Positions 47,681 through 59,760 of a stretch of DNA of 64,000 nucleotides are shown one piece after another. The DNA is taken from positions 36,762 to 100,761 of the forward strand of contig JAHQIW010001530.1 of the NCBI GenBank assembly GCA_019055375.1, read 5' to 3'. This DNA is from Parelaphostrongylus tenuis. Taxonomy: Eukaryota; Nematoda; Chromadorea; Rhabditida; Metastrongylidae. The notes under the pieces were generated by a model. That model was not told the origin of the DNA, did not search any database, and saw only the letters and a program-made list of their open reading frames with translations. Numbering within the stretch: the stretch's first letter is position 1; every line of letters starts with the position of its first letter. The translations under genes and the position numbers were made by a program.

Positions 47681-49093
47681 TTATGCACTACTCACATTCA
47701 TATGCATAACATCATGGCCCTGTCTCGAAGCAGTATAAGTAAAAACTTAATCAATGTATACAATTCGAAAAGCTGTTATTTGAACTGGATTGAATGCCGT
47801 CATGTGCTCACCAGACCAAACAGCTGAAGATTGGTCACTTACATTTCCGATAGGATTATCGAAGATAGAATCATAGCAAAGACAAGGTCAATGTGAGTGT
47901 AGTGGTTTCAAGTATTCCAGTATAAATGAAGCGCAGGTTTCATTCTCGCTTTGGGTCGAGTACACTGCATACCTTCCAATCACTTGGATTTACATTTTTA
48001 ACAAGATGATCCGCTTGAAAGCAGTAAAATAAGAGAATTTAACTACGTCATGCCGCAGTAATGTTTATCTAGGTCACAAAATCCGTGTAGCGGAAGACGT
48101 AGCTATAGAGTTGAGCGGGATCATAGCGAGCAGCTTGAGGAGCGTTCAAGATCATCAAGGGTGTAGTGAAGAGAAGAAAAAAAACGCGACATTATGCACA
48201 CCCATTCAACTCAAGGATTCTTCCTTCCTCACAGATGCATCAAGGATTTGGCCGCCACTCAACTAGGATGAAAGATCACTTGTCGTTACTGAACGCATAG
48301 TCCACTGACTAGAAACTGGGATAAGTTTTGAGTCAATTCAATGAGAATTTCTTGGTTGTAATAAAAACTGACGTTCAACTTCAAAACCAACAAAGCGAAC
48401 AAACCGAAGCCTGAGTTGGGGTAATGATAAGACCTAATACGATCTCTGATATTCGGGATGGTACGTCGTTGGCGATGACCAGAAGTTCTCAAAGCAAACT
48501 AATGTGCTACAGCTGCACGAAATATTCATGTACGTACCACATATACACAAGAAATATCCTCATGTCTGAATCAAATGTATCAGCAAAAAGTGCTTAAAAA
48601 AATTTCACGCAGCATTGCAAAGTGTTCAAAAACTGCGCTAACTAATCAGATAAATCTGCATGATAGGCGCTAAAGCAAAAACCTCAAATTCCCATGGAAT
48701 TTTTGTCCCAGTATCCCATATTGGTTGTTATTACGACGGGCTAAATTGTAAAACACGAGCACACGATCATCATCAACTATCTGAGGTAATTCCAGATATC
48801 GGAAGCCTTCGGCATAAGCATCAAAGCGGCGAATCCAACCATGAATACCTTGACCACCTGCACCTATTTGTGAAACAAAGCTTCAATGGTGTAGGCCTAC
48901 TGATCATGTCCGCATTGTTATCGGTATCCTGGAACGTCTTTCCCCAGAATTTGGTGTTTCGAAGAATCATAACCATTTACCAAATACTCATTTAACGAGG
49001 TGCTAGTGTCCTGTAACCACGAGTCCGAGAACAGTGCCTGAGAGCTTTATTTTAGCTTTCATAGGTTCGACGATTTTTTTTTAGCACGGATAA

Positions 49094-49342
49094 CTATCCT
49101 GAATCCACTGACAAGCACCACGAACATGGAACAAACCTATTAAATTTCTGATGAGCTGTTGGTAAACAGAACGACACTTTTGAAACACAATTTGTTCCGT
49201 TGAAGGAAGCTTTGAATCTGTGCACATGACTAAACAGAGTACAGGTCGCAGTTTTAGCAGACGTCAAATGACTTGAATTCCAATATATCCACGGTGATGA
49301 ATTATCTGACTGCGGCGTATCAACTAATCCAGGCGTCTTCAT
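49094..49342 (-). CDS. weak candidate exon, unidentified
   Basis: An open frame on the minus strand (SPWIYWNSSHLTSAKTATC, later FKASFNGTNCVSKVSF) has potential N-glycosylation sites and paired cysteines, as in extracellular proteins. No clear splice signals or family match; listed only as a lead. Confidence 0.15.
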   Translation of the reverse strand: MKTPGLVDTPQSDNSSPWIYWNSSHLTSAKTATCTLFSHVHRFKASFNGTNCVSKVSFCLPTAHQKFNRFVPCSWCLSVDSG

Positions 49343-49762
49343 TAACTGCAGTATTAACTTCGCCTCGGTCTCGACAAGCGCATTCCTGTCATGGAGTCCG
49401 GTAGAGGTGAAGTGCCTAAAAAAGTTTGAAATACAAAAATATAGCTAGATTCGGGCAATGGCGTGATAACAGTGCCAATTTCACAACAGTGCAGTTACAC
49501 TTACACTTCAACACTGTGCCTGAAGATATGTACGAACCTACAGCACTTTGCATATTGAACCAAATCGTTGGGCACATCCGTCCGTGCATATGTCGCACTT
49601 TGAATAGTATGACTGTTATTTAGAGCACTAGCTGTGGCGTTTCCTCCATGGCTGGCCCAAACACCATCAACATTAGTTTTTTGGGCTGAAATTGGCTAAA
49701 ATGGTAGGAAACCGTTGATTTTCAGCAATCAAAAGTATATTGCGAACTTCATAAGAATTTAC

Positions 49763-49886
49763 CACAAGAGTCACTACTGATACCAGCATTGTGGAGGTCG
49801 TTGCATAGCCATGCAATATAATTACCGCCATTTGGTGCAACCACACCATTGAGCAAAGACAGGCTTTTCGGAGGAACGTCGCCAAT
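49763..49886 (-). CDS. candidate exon downstream of the KH gene
   Basis: A cttgttag acceptor, 41 open codons (IGDVPPKSLSLLNGVVAPN, then GGNYIAWLCNDLHNAGISSD) and a GTAAAT donor form a plausible exon on the minus strand. It is 630 bases 3' of the last KH exon, so it could be part of the KH gene's C-terminal region or of a separate gene. No domain is recognised. Confidence 0.3.
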
Positions 49887-50512
49887 CTAACAAGAACACA
49901 TTTTAGAATGGCTTAAAATGGTGCCTTGGGCATCAAAGCTATGCTGAAGAGTTGAGCATTCACTTCCAAATTAGCAAACGTTCCGATGTAACAACTCGCT
50001 TGAGCTGCTGTATTCGCTGAAATTTGATCACTGAAAAGCTAGCGCATCTACCGCTGTAACCACTGTACGTGTAATGTGCTCCTCATTTCCATAGCTCACA
50101 AAGTCATTTGGAATTTCACATATTGTTTAGGATGTTTCTCAATAATTTCACCTTTTTCACGGGTCACAAAATGGTACTTGGATGATTTCTTTGTAATCTT
50201 GAAGATAGTGAAGCTAAAGCGCTCTACTTCGACATGAAAGAGAGATTTCAGGCAAAGGGTTCGAGCCGGTATCCTGGCATTCAATCTACTGTATCGTTAT
50301 CCACTTTGATATCCCCCTGTGCTGTGTAAGTACAAAGACAAATGAAAAGAGTGTAAGCCTTGTAAGCGTACAGTATCACAGAATCCAATACATTATTATC
50401 GACATTCGTATAAGTGACGGGTAAAAAAGTTCGACAAAATATCGAAAATATGCACTAATAAGACAGTTTTTGTAGACGTATTTCAGTAAAAATTGTAGAC
50501 TGAGATCATTAC

Positions 50513-53215
50513 CATTTCACGAATCACTTGTTGCGGGCTATATATTTGCTGTGGTGTACCACGAATGATGAATACCTGTAAAAGAAAATAATATGGAATT
50601 CTCTTTATAAAGCGGAAGAGGACTTTTACAGTCGACCCACACTCGCATTTGGATTTGGAGAAGGATAACGAAAAAGCACACAACGAGCGCCGCTTTTTTC
50701 GTTAATCTGTAAAATCTCACTTCTAATGAAAAGCGAAGTCATTGCATATTTATGTATATCGTCAAAAGAAACCTTTCTTGTCGTCTTCCCTTTTTTACCT
50801 ATAATGAGACCTGTTTTTCCCAGGTACATGCAGGTTGAAGACCTAAAACAGATTTTTTATGTTGTGAGAAATGGCATGCTAATCGTTAAGAAAGTGATAA
50901 GCTGTTCAAATCAAAGCAAGCCCTCAACAAAAGGCTTTTGCTTCTTATGTCTCTCGTCTAACTTTTTGTTCCTTACCATTTCAAAATCTCTTTATACTCA
51001 AGAATGCGAATTTCAACATGAAACTTGAAGCGATTTCAAAACAGACAGAGAAATATCTATGAGTTATCTCAACAGCAGCAAATATAAAACGAAGTGAAAA
51101 ACTCTACCTACTGCAAGATGGAAAAAGAAGCGCAGACAAAATATCTTTGCATGAATATTCAGTCTTTCACCTTGATAAAAGATATCATCAGAGCGGCTTC
51201 AGAAATAATGTAATGTAGCAGGACAAACGAGTTGGCGACTTTCGCAGGTCGAATCAACTTCGAGTTCGTCGGCATTCCAGGTAATTGAAAGTGACATAGC
51301 CACAGGGTTTCATGGCTCACCTCTCTTTGTTCTATCACGACTGCAGTAGTTGAGGCTTTATCAACTATCTCTCTAATGATTTTCTTGGCTTTACAAATCT
51401 GTCTGTGGTTTCCGACTATGATGGCGCACCTTTCAGGTGATGCTGGATCATCTGTAAAATTCAGCACAACAGTACACTGGAAAATTCAGCAGCAAGTTCC
51501 GAAAAGTTTACGATAAAAACACTAAACAGACTTGAGGTGTTTTGAATTTAGAGCATCTAGCGAAGATTTGTACAACAAATATATCCAAATATGCACATTC
51601 TGCTTTTGAAATAACTGAGTAGATCTTTGAATCAACTTCTGTATATAAAAAAGGATCTCAAAGCGAGAACTTTGATCTGATAGCTCTCACCATCTTCCTT
51701 GAACTGAATCAGTGCGCCTGTTTCTATAGTTATCCTTTTTGTCGTCGTACCGTATGTTCCTATAACCATGCCAACACTTGAGCGCGGCACAGTCATCTAA
51801 AATTTTGATTAATTCATGCATTTGGTCATTGATAGCGTAAAGAGATTCCATGAGAATAAAAACGACGTGACAGTTATGTGACATCTTACGTTCTCTTTAG
51901 TGATGGTCTGGTCGAAGTACAGAGATGGTATGACATCACTAACCTCACCACATATCAAATCTGCTATTATTTTTTTTTTGCTATTTCAACCTGAAATATT
52001 GCGTCAGTGATTTCAATTTCAAAATCGAGTTCATCATATCATCCCATTCATCGAGAGGAAAGATCACAACGTAAACGCACCATTTTGGCAGGGCCAGTGA
52101 TTCGTAAGAGCTTCGGTTCTTCTGTGACCTTGCGTGTTCTTTGTATTAGCACCAACATGCAATCAGAAAATTTCTGGATAGTATTACATTACAACGTAGT
52201 AATTATGTAGTACCGATACGTTATTTGTAGGTTCCTGTACTTATCTGCTATGAGAGGAAGAACATATAAACGAGTTAGCAACGTTGAATGAAGCTTAAGG
52301 TTCCTCCACAGCTGCATAGTTTAAAACTACTCTTTACAACTGATTAATGATTGATACGTAACTGTGCACAATTTATGTTACTATTTCGAGTAGTTAATTA
52401 AGTGTTTAGGTACAACTGAGCAATAACGAAGTTCTATAAGCCTAATCTTGTAAGACAGAGGTCTTAATTACTTACTTACTTGCTTAGATGGTCCGTCATC
52501 ACTAATTGTGCGGACCTCAGCACATATTCCAAATGGCCTATTGCTGGTCGTGCACATAGTATTCCTTGATTTAATAACGTAACCTTGCAAAGGCATTATC
52601 AGGTCTTCATGGAGTCGTTGCCATGAAATGGATTTCGGCGATAGATCCTCGACCGGGTTTCCTACTAGCTGGTTCGGAAACGATGTTAGGCCAAATCAAA
52701 AGTAGAAATAGGAAAGAAAATCAACTGACTGCTTACGGATGGTGTAGAAGCAAAGGCCTTTGAAAGGTAGAGCCTTATGTGAGTAAATTTGCCCTACCAT
52801 TGATTCCCTACACAAGACTAGCACCCAGTTCATTCAATTTTATCGCTTTCTAAGCCCAATGGTCTAAATAGTGTATGCCAAAAAGTGACGTAAAGTATGG
52901 GCTTGAATTTAGCACAGTGCCACATTCTAGGAAAGAGAAATGTTTTGTTCGTAGATACCTTGAGCTACTACGTTACGTTCCAACCTAGGCCCACTACCTT
53001 GTTTTTATCGTTCTCGAAATATTTTAACTATTTTATAACGTAAAAAAAACTAGGACGCCTATAAAACTTTCAATGCATGAAACGAACTTACTCCTAACAA
53101 ATTATTTATGTTTGTATATCACCTGCACTAGCTTCGCTAGCCGTCCGTGTCTACCAACAAAATGACCACACTTGTCCGCAGGAAATATCTATTTCGATCG
53201 AAACGGCAGATTCGG
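50513..53215 (-). CDS. multi-KH-domain RNA-binding protein, FUBP/KHSRP type; frame disrupted
   Basis: KH domains bind single-stranded RNA or DNA; FUBP/KHSRP proteins regulate transcription, splicing and mRNA decay. Exons on the minus strand: 53215-53123, about 52670-52480, 51990-51890, 51796-51691, 51451-51321, 50842-50773, 50706-50630, 50575-50513. The first three form a divergent KH domain ending ISDDGPSKQ then VEIA and a lysine run. The next two form a KH3-like domain (TVPRSSVGMVIGTYG, then PASPERCAIIVGNHR). The last three form a KH4-like domain (GKTGLIIGKKGK, INEKSGARCVL, FIIRGTPQQIY). RGTPQQI and GKTGLIIG are hallmarks of FUBP KH4. Four single-base indels break the frame: an extra base near 53160, one A short in the poly-A at 51970-51979, one A extra near 50822, and one base missing at the 50630 exon end. 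This is either a pseudogene or consensus error. The 5' and 3' ends are not resolved. Confidence 0.8.
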
Positions 53216-54874
53216 CTGTAAAAGCACAGTTTGCAACTGAACGAGAAGGCTTCGCACTCGTAGTGACACGTTCCATTTTTCTTCTCTTCAAAGGGAGACC
53301 TAAAATGATGTAAATTTTGGAAGACTTATTTGCTAAGCAAGCGTAATTGCAATTTGAATAACCCCTTTGAGACGGAATGTATACGTTTCAATACACGGAT
53401 TTTTGAAGGCCCTTCTTGCTGAAAAAAACTTTGTCACAACAATCTTAGTAGTTATTCAAGAGCTAAAATTTCGGCCATTTCAATCACATGTTAAGTTTAT
53501 GAAAAGCCCTTCATACTACTCTGTAGTAGCAAAGAGTGGGTGGCTTTCGCTTTGTTATTGCTAAAAATTCCATGGTAGAAATCTCGACATTTTTGATACT
53601 AAAAACGGTTTATGAAAAATTTTACTTATAGTGCTATCAGAGGAAAAAGAAAACTACGTTTTTAATTCGGAACAATCGGCTCGTCACTTCAACAACACAG
53701 CGAGTTTATTTGGCATTATGCAAAAAAACTTCACATGTATGGACAGTTGAAACATAGTTTCATCTGCAATTCTAGTCCAAGAATCCCAGGATGCTCTCCG
53801 AAACGGAGAAAAAATTCCTAAAAATTCCTAATCAAAAAGGGTAAATTGCGCGCCTTTTGAATGAGCGCCCTCCCGAGGGGGTAGTTATAATCGCTGAGCA
53901 CAGCTTCAAAAAACGGGCGATTTCGTCATATATTTAGAAATTCTTCCAACGTTTAAAAACGACTTCTAGGTTTTTCTGTATTAGTTTGTGGAAGAGACTT
54001 TTCTTTATCGTTCTATGTGCAAACTCTTTCCTGTTTCATAGTGTCAATTAAACTCTTTACTAGCGATCGAAAAACTCGAGTGGCCACTAAAACTGGGAAA
54101 CTTCACGTTCGTCATTGTCTAGAGCTTGAACGGCATGCAAATGACTACGTTAGTTGGAGAAAAATGGCGAGTCATCCAGTTTCCTCCTAACCTTTTGATG
54201 CTTTGGTGCTGTCAAACGCGTCATTTAGTCACAGCAATCGGATAGCATTAATTCTGATGAGAAGTTTCGTTAATAGCATCATTTTATCGCGTTCGTGGCT
54301 TACTTTTTGCAAAAAGGTTGATATTTTCTTTTTTTCTTGATACAGTGCCGCTTCTTATGCAACACTGCGATAACGAAAATTTCTTAGTCATATAGAGATG
54401 TTATACTTATATCTATTCTTTTATCCTACATTATTGTAGTAAAAACTGCTTTTAGAATTGCTATTATCGTCATTGTTCAGCAATATCTGTAATATCGCCA
54501 TCTATACGATGGTTGGGCTGCACATACATATAAACTAGTAAGGAATTATCTGACAGCGCGAATAAAAGGGAACAAAAAGTTACTACATACGATACTTTCA
54601 TCCGGAAGTTTTGGTGACATGGATCGGGAATTTTTCTGAATCAAGATCTATTTCGAAGTAAGATAAATTGGCATGTGTACCTTATGATGATTTCTAACAA
54701 ACCCTTCAATGACAAATAGAAACAACTTCATAAAATGATGCGAAAGTAACAAGAAGACTACCACTTTGCTTAGAATATCAGCAAGAACAAAAAACTTAGG
54801 CCAAAAAATGCTGATGAAGACGAGAAACGGTGAAAATGGGATTGATTTTGCAGGGCGTAGAAGCGTGGTTGTAC

Positions 54875-54973
54875 AAGTTTGTCACCTTTACTTCCGGATT
54901 TTCTCGTAGCGTGATCATCTCGTATAGCTGTTCCCATAGAATAACTCATATTGTATCTTCTCTCCATCTCTAG
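54875..54973 (-). CDS. candidate 33-codon basic exon
   Basis: After a gaaatcag acceptor there are 33 open codons (start LEMERRYNMSYSMG, then RKSGSKGDK) before a weak GTACAA donor. It is phase 0 at both ends and rich in basic and serine residues. It lies in line with the other minus-strand exon candidates upstream of the KH domains. The weak donor and the low-complexity product keep confidence low. Confidence 0.3.
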
Positions 54974-55761
54974 CTGATTTCATCATCTAGATGATATTCC
55001 TGAACCCTGAAAATCTGACATTTCCATTGAAAAGAAGTGGAGAGTAAATCTCTGCCAATGATTTCAGTCATACTCTCAGACTTGCTGAAAAGTCGTAACC
55101 ATTCCTCCAATACACAGTGGTTTGTCAGAGAGCACCTTTCAACAAAATCTGTTGAGGGCTAAAAGGACGATATGAACTCAAGTAAATAGCAGCGATTGAG
55201 CGCTGACTCATAATAGCAGTGTTGAGCGCGCACTGATGACCGCAGAATCCTTCAAAGATATGGCTATCATGTGCTGAGCATCAGTTTGCGTACGGAGTTT
55301 TTCCTTCAGCACACATTTCATCTTTCCAAATAATTATGCGTTATATCAATCTTCCACAGCCTCAAACACCTTTTCCAAGCACTTCAGTAGCTTTTGAGAG
55401 AAATCTGTTATTTGTGATTGATTTGAAATAAACTTTGTACAATCACTTTGCAAAACATTCGTATGACCACGTATTCTTTCATGTCGACATTAATGTCGAA
55501 AAATTATGTTACATTGCTTTTTATTCTCTTCAGTGCAATAGAGAACTGATAAAAACGCTTTATTCAAGGTGTAGAAAGAAAACAAGTCCTTCAAGCAAAG
55601 AAGATAGAATGTTTACAAGACGCATGGTGACGCCTTCAACAAGGCAGTACGTGTGAAAGCAGCACAACAGGATCGGAACAAGTGAAATTCATCAACCTAT
55701 TTTTGACTGGAAAACACTCGAAATCAGAGGTATGTCATATTATCTTCTATTTTGCTATCAC

Positions 55762-55848
55762 ATCCAATGAATCAAAGATTACTCTGACGATTTCCGCCTT
55801 GCCGCAATGTTGAGTTAGTGCACGTGTTGCCGAACTGGCATTAGCTAC
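55762..55848 (-). CDS. candidate 29-codon exon between the Ser-rich and KH exons
   Basis: A ttttag acceptor, 29 open codons (starting VANASSATRALTQHCGK, ending in an acidic stretch) and a GTGATA donor give another exon of phase 0 at both ends on the minus strand. Phase agrees with the exon ending at 57216. The peptide is alpha-helical in character but I cannot place it in a family. It could be a 5' exon of the KH gene. Confidence 0.4.
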
Positions 55849-56859
55849 CTAAAAGACACATTACAAAGAAATCCGGACCACTTGCTTTAAGGGAAAAATT
55901 CATCTGCTCCTTGAATTGTTCGAATTTTTCGATAGTAGATATTTGCATAAAAACGATGAGAAGCCGTCGCACACACACATTTCAGGAAGAAGAGTTTTTG
56001 AATCGTGGCATAGAGGACAACATCACCAAACATAAGAATGTTTACGCCCTTTTAACTAGTGGAATTTTGGAAAATCCTCCAACACATTTGGTCTCTATAG
56101 AGCAAAATATGCATGAAGCTTCTTGAAATATAGAGCAAGGTAGCTGAGACTGATCTAGGTATTCAACGACAAGGGTTTTTCAAAAGTTTCATAATATTTG
56201 AAATTTAACAAAAGCTTCAGCTGTTGGGAATAACATGTGGACACCATAAATTATAAGCAGATCGCCATAGTTGCAAATCACTTCAAGGTCTTGGTAAAAG
56301 CCTGAGTCGAAATTGTTTCTCTTTCTAAAAACGGCCGAGATCGTAAATGATTGATGTACAGTTATGAAAACGGCTGGTGTTAAGGAGATCAGTATCTATC
56401 ATCGTATAACAATCCACTACCCTCTATGACTGTCCTTTTTGGTATAGGAGATATCAAGATATCACGCAACCATGTTTCATCGTTAGAATTATATATGAAG
56501 CAGATATCCTAAGAGCAAAAAGGAACGAGAAAAGACGAAGAGAAACTATTTGCCTGACTTTTTGACATGAAAACCATAAGATAGTCTCAATTGAGAAAAT
56601 TATGATATGAGCACTCCCAGCTCGTGCCAACGCACCAATAACAGTGTTTTGTTTTTTCTGATCAACTCAAAAAGTTTTGGAGATGTCGAAAGGCAAATGA
56701 GCACTGGAAGTCATGCCTGAAAATCTTGCTAAGCTGCTTTGACAGACTAGAGCTTACGATTCAGTCCGTTGTGGGTTTCACACGATATTTCAGTGTATGT
56801 CTTGTGCACATGAAACAAGTACATTCAAGCGGAATTACTGCGTGGTAAATGATAAAATT

Positions 56860-57010
56860 TAGTATATCTCATAATTATTATTTGAGCCAACATATCATGT
56901 GGTCTGGTAATGCGCTCTTGTACAGCCCGACACATGTGTTTCGACCTTACAGACTCGTCGGCCGGTCATTTACACAAGAACAACTCGTCTTTTAGGCTTT
57001 TTAGCCAGTC
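56860..57010. repeat. single arm of the CACGTGT fold-back family
   Basis: Sequence from tatatctcataattatta through tgtttcgaccttacag and actcgtcggccggtca matches the left arm of the element at 1405-1600. No second arm is evident nearby. Confidence 0.65.
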
Positions 57011-57215
57011 CTCTCGGGAGCCCTTTTCTCAGAAAAAATTTAAGTCTATCGATATCCAACGTGGAGCTTAGCCTTGCTTCGCGCCCATCGTTCACTTCTC
57101 CAGTTACACATACTGTCTCTCAACTATGGTTTTCGTTCAGCCGCTGATTTCTGTAATTCAAAAAAATGAAAATAACCTAATTTTTCAAATTCTGGACATG
57201 ATTATTCAGAATTAC

Positions 57216-57566
57216 TTGATATGGTAATGAACCTCCAGTTCTGTAGCTTTTCAGTGAATATCCTACATATTCTACTAATGGAGAGATACGAGATAGTCGA
57301 TGTGAAGCTGAAGAGTATTCAATAACAAGCCTATAAGATGGCTGGTCTCTTTGAAGAGAACGTGGAAACTGTGGACCGAGCCAAGAATCACTTGTGGCTC
57401 CTAGAGAGCCGACGGGATGCACTGAGCGAGAAATATTCGACAGACACCAAGACCAGGGACTTCTAGTTACCGACGTTGATTTGTCTCGAGAATACTGCGC
57501 TATTAAAACTTTACGAACTTTATTGTTTCTGAGGCCGTCATTGGATATACCAGTTATTAGTTTTAT
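57216..57566 (-). CDS. isolated 351-nt exon, Ser-rich, possibly 5' part of the KH gene
   Basis: An acceptor with a good pyrimidine tract (tttctgctgttcag) precedes exactly 117 open codons, and a gtaatt donor follows, so the exon is phase 0 at both ends. The product is rich in Ser, Arg and Tyr (for example RSPWSWCLSN, SSASHRLSRISPLVEY) with no domain I recognise, and it reads like a disordered region. It lies on the same strand as, and upstream of, the KH-domain exons, which suggests but does not prove a shared gene. No start methionine is assigned. Confidence 0.45.
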
Positions 57567-57579
57567 CTGAACAGCAGAA

Positions 57580-59450
57580 AAAATTGTCTACGTGTGTTAT
57601 GTAGTCAGTTCTTTTGGTACTCTTCTGTTTCCATAGATGTTGTTTGAGGGTGTCTAATTTGCTAGACACAAATTTTTAATTAGATTTTCAGTAAAATTAA
57701 AAAGATTGATTCTCGAAAATTTCAAGATTGTGCTGGTTTTTAAGAGAGGTTCTCTTTTCAGCGTTGTAGTGAAGAAAATAAGAACATAATGTTTCAAACG
57801 CACTACGAGTTATCGTGCTCATTTTCGCGATTTATCCAAAATTTTTGCTTCGCTTCATAGTGATTTCTAATCTTTCTGTGTTCGAATTTCGGAAGGTGCA
57901 TTTTTGTATCGTTCCATGAGGTCAGGCTACCGTTTTTATTTCATATTTTTGGACATGCCCTCTAATTTTATTCTGCCCAAGCAGCGTAAGCCTAAGCACG
58001 GTAAGCCTACGAACGAGCAGAAGTATTCTATTAGTATCAAAGTCACATGTTTTTTGAGAATTATTATGTAAAGGAGAAAAAAAGCGCTATGTTTAATGAG
58101 AAAGAATGCCAGCCACATGTGAGCCGTGCTGCACGATCCGCGCGATTGATACCAGTCAATCACACACCATTAACGACAAGATATCGCGCTGAGTGTCAAA
58201 CTCAGTCTTATTTTCCCTGTAGCAATGTAGTAAAGGGATCTTTTCAAAGAGCAAGCGTAGCTTTGATCTGCCGAGATTAACGCTGTCGCTTGATTACTAA
58301 TAATCTACAGAAAGCGATCTCTTCGGCGAAAATTACGCGCGAAAACGCGCGTCGCTTGTGAACAGCAGTTTTGTTTTTGATGCTACAGCGTTATAAAATG
58401 GTCTTTTCAAAGTCAACAAAATTTAAGCTTTTCAGTGATTGGTAATCTTGAGTTTGGATTTTGTGTGTTTGAACAAGGTAAAAATACTATGCCAGTGCCA
58501 TGAATACTAAGCAACTTTTTTACATGACCATTCATCTCGTCTACTATACGGAACTTGGCACTTCTTTCATTGGGTTCATTTCTTCGCAGTCATTGACTCA
58601 AGGGTCTTTGGACATTGCCCGTGTTTTTTTCGACTGCTACTCGAACATTTCCACTTTTCATGAATGCCGTAGGATTCTCATTGAGGTGAACTTCCTTGCA
58701 CTGTTGAAGAGAGCGAAGTTAAGGCGTTCCGGCGTATGTGATTTATAGGGTTTGAAGCCAACAGCTTGCTTATTACTAACTACTCCATTATTCCTCTCTC
58801 TATCCAATCAGCTAATTTTTGCACTCTCGAAATTTTAGGTTTTGAAAATGGTTTTTTGCTGAAATGGTTTGACCAGTAGTCATTCCCAGTGGTTATGAAA
58901 CTGTGACTTCTTAGGTAGACGAGGTCTGCTGTATCCCTCTCCTCATTTCTAACGAGTTGAATACGACTATGAAACGCTACTCAAAAAGGAGAGCAGTAAA
59001 GAAGTCGGTAGCAGTAATCAACTTATCACCGAATACTCTAAGGCAACAACTAATCGTAGGTGCTCAAACCACCGTCTATGTGCAATGCAAAATGCATAAT
59101 ATTGTCTTATGACAGAGACGTACGTCAGTCCACTAGAATTGCCTTGCCAAGCCTATGAAAGGCTTAAAACATTCTCTCAGACTAATACACCAGTGTTTGC
59201 CTGACTGAGACCCTATTGCAGAAAACGAGTACTTACTGATAAAATATGAACGAGGAGGGTCGGCTTGCAAAGGGGCGGAAGGGTACGAATAAAATTGTTT
59301 GTTTCGATAGCGCATAGTTCCGCCGCTAAGCTACATACAGGATGATTTGAGACAGCCAAAAGTTAACAAGTGGTGGGGGGCGGAGGATGGAGGTTTGGGG
59401 GGTTGAGTATAAAACCAACGAAATAGCTGCCTACTTTCCATCTCCTAAGA
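57580..59450. other. no gene recognised
   Basis: Dispersed repeat copies at 58190-58460 and a short gtaagcctaagcacggtaag stretch at 57985 that faintly recalls the telomere-type hexamers. A G-rich run (gtggtggggggcggaggatg) lies at 59371. No gene. Confidence 0.4.
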
Positions 59451-59459
59451 GGATTTATG

Positions 59460-59760
59460 AATGGTAGTTGCAATTTGCTGCTTTTTTGCTTCACAATGTG
59501 TTCTACCTTGCTTTAGATACATTGATCTCATTTGGTGACGCATGCATGCTTGATAAACGTTTGGGTAATAATAAAGGATTACGTGCGAAAAATGGACTCG
59601 ACGTGTTCAAGCGAAGAGAGTGTACCTCAAGTACCCACCCCGCGCCACTCATTGCGTGACAAGCAAGCGAGTTCTCAAATACCCACATCACGACAACGTA
59701 AACGCTGTCTTGAGTGCTATAGAAAGTTATTGGAAGATAAAAATGCTGAATAAGAGTCGG
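59460..59760 (+). mobile_element. possible piggyBac-like transposase C-terminus
   Basis: The frame ending near 59753 reads TPRHSLRDKQASS, then RQRKRCLECYRKLLEDKN, resembling the C-terminal cysteine-rich zinc finger entry of piggyBac-derived proteins. A preceding frame gives AFLLHNVFYL. Only the first CxxC pair is visible, so this is tentative. Confidence 0.3.

Noticed and set aside
52007..52210. Plus-strand ORF opposite the KH gene
   Set aside because: Lies over an intron and exon of the well-supported minus-strand KH gene and has no family resemblance.
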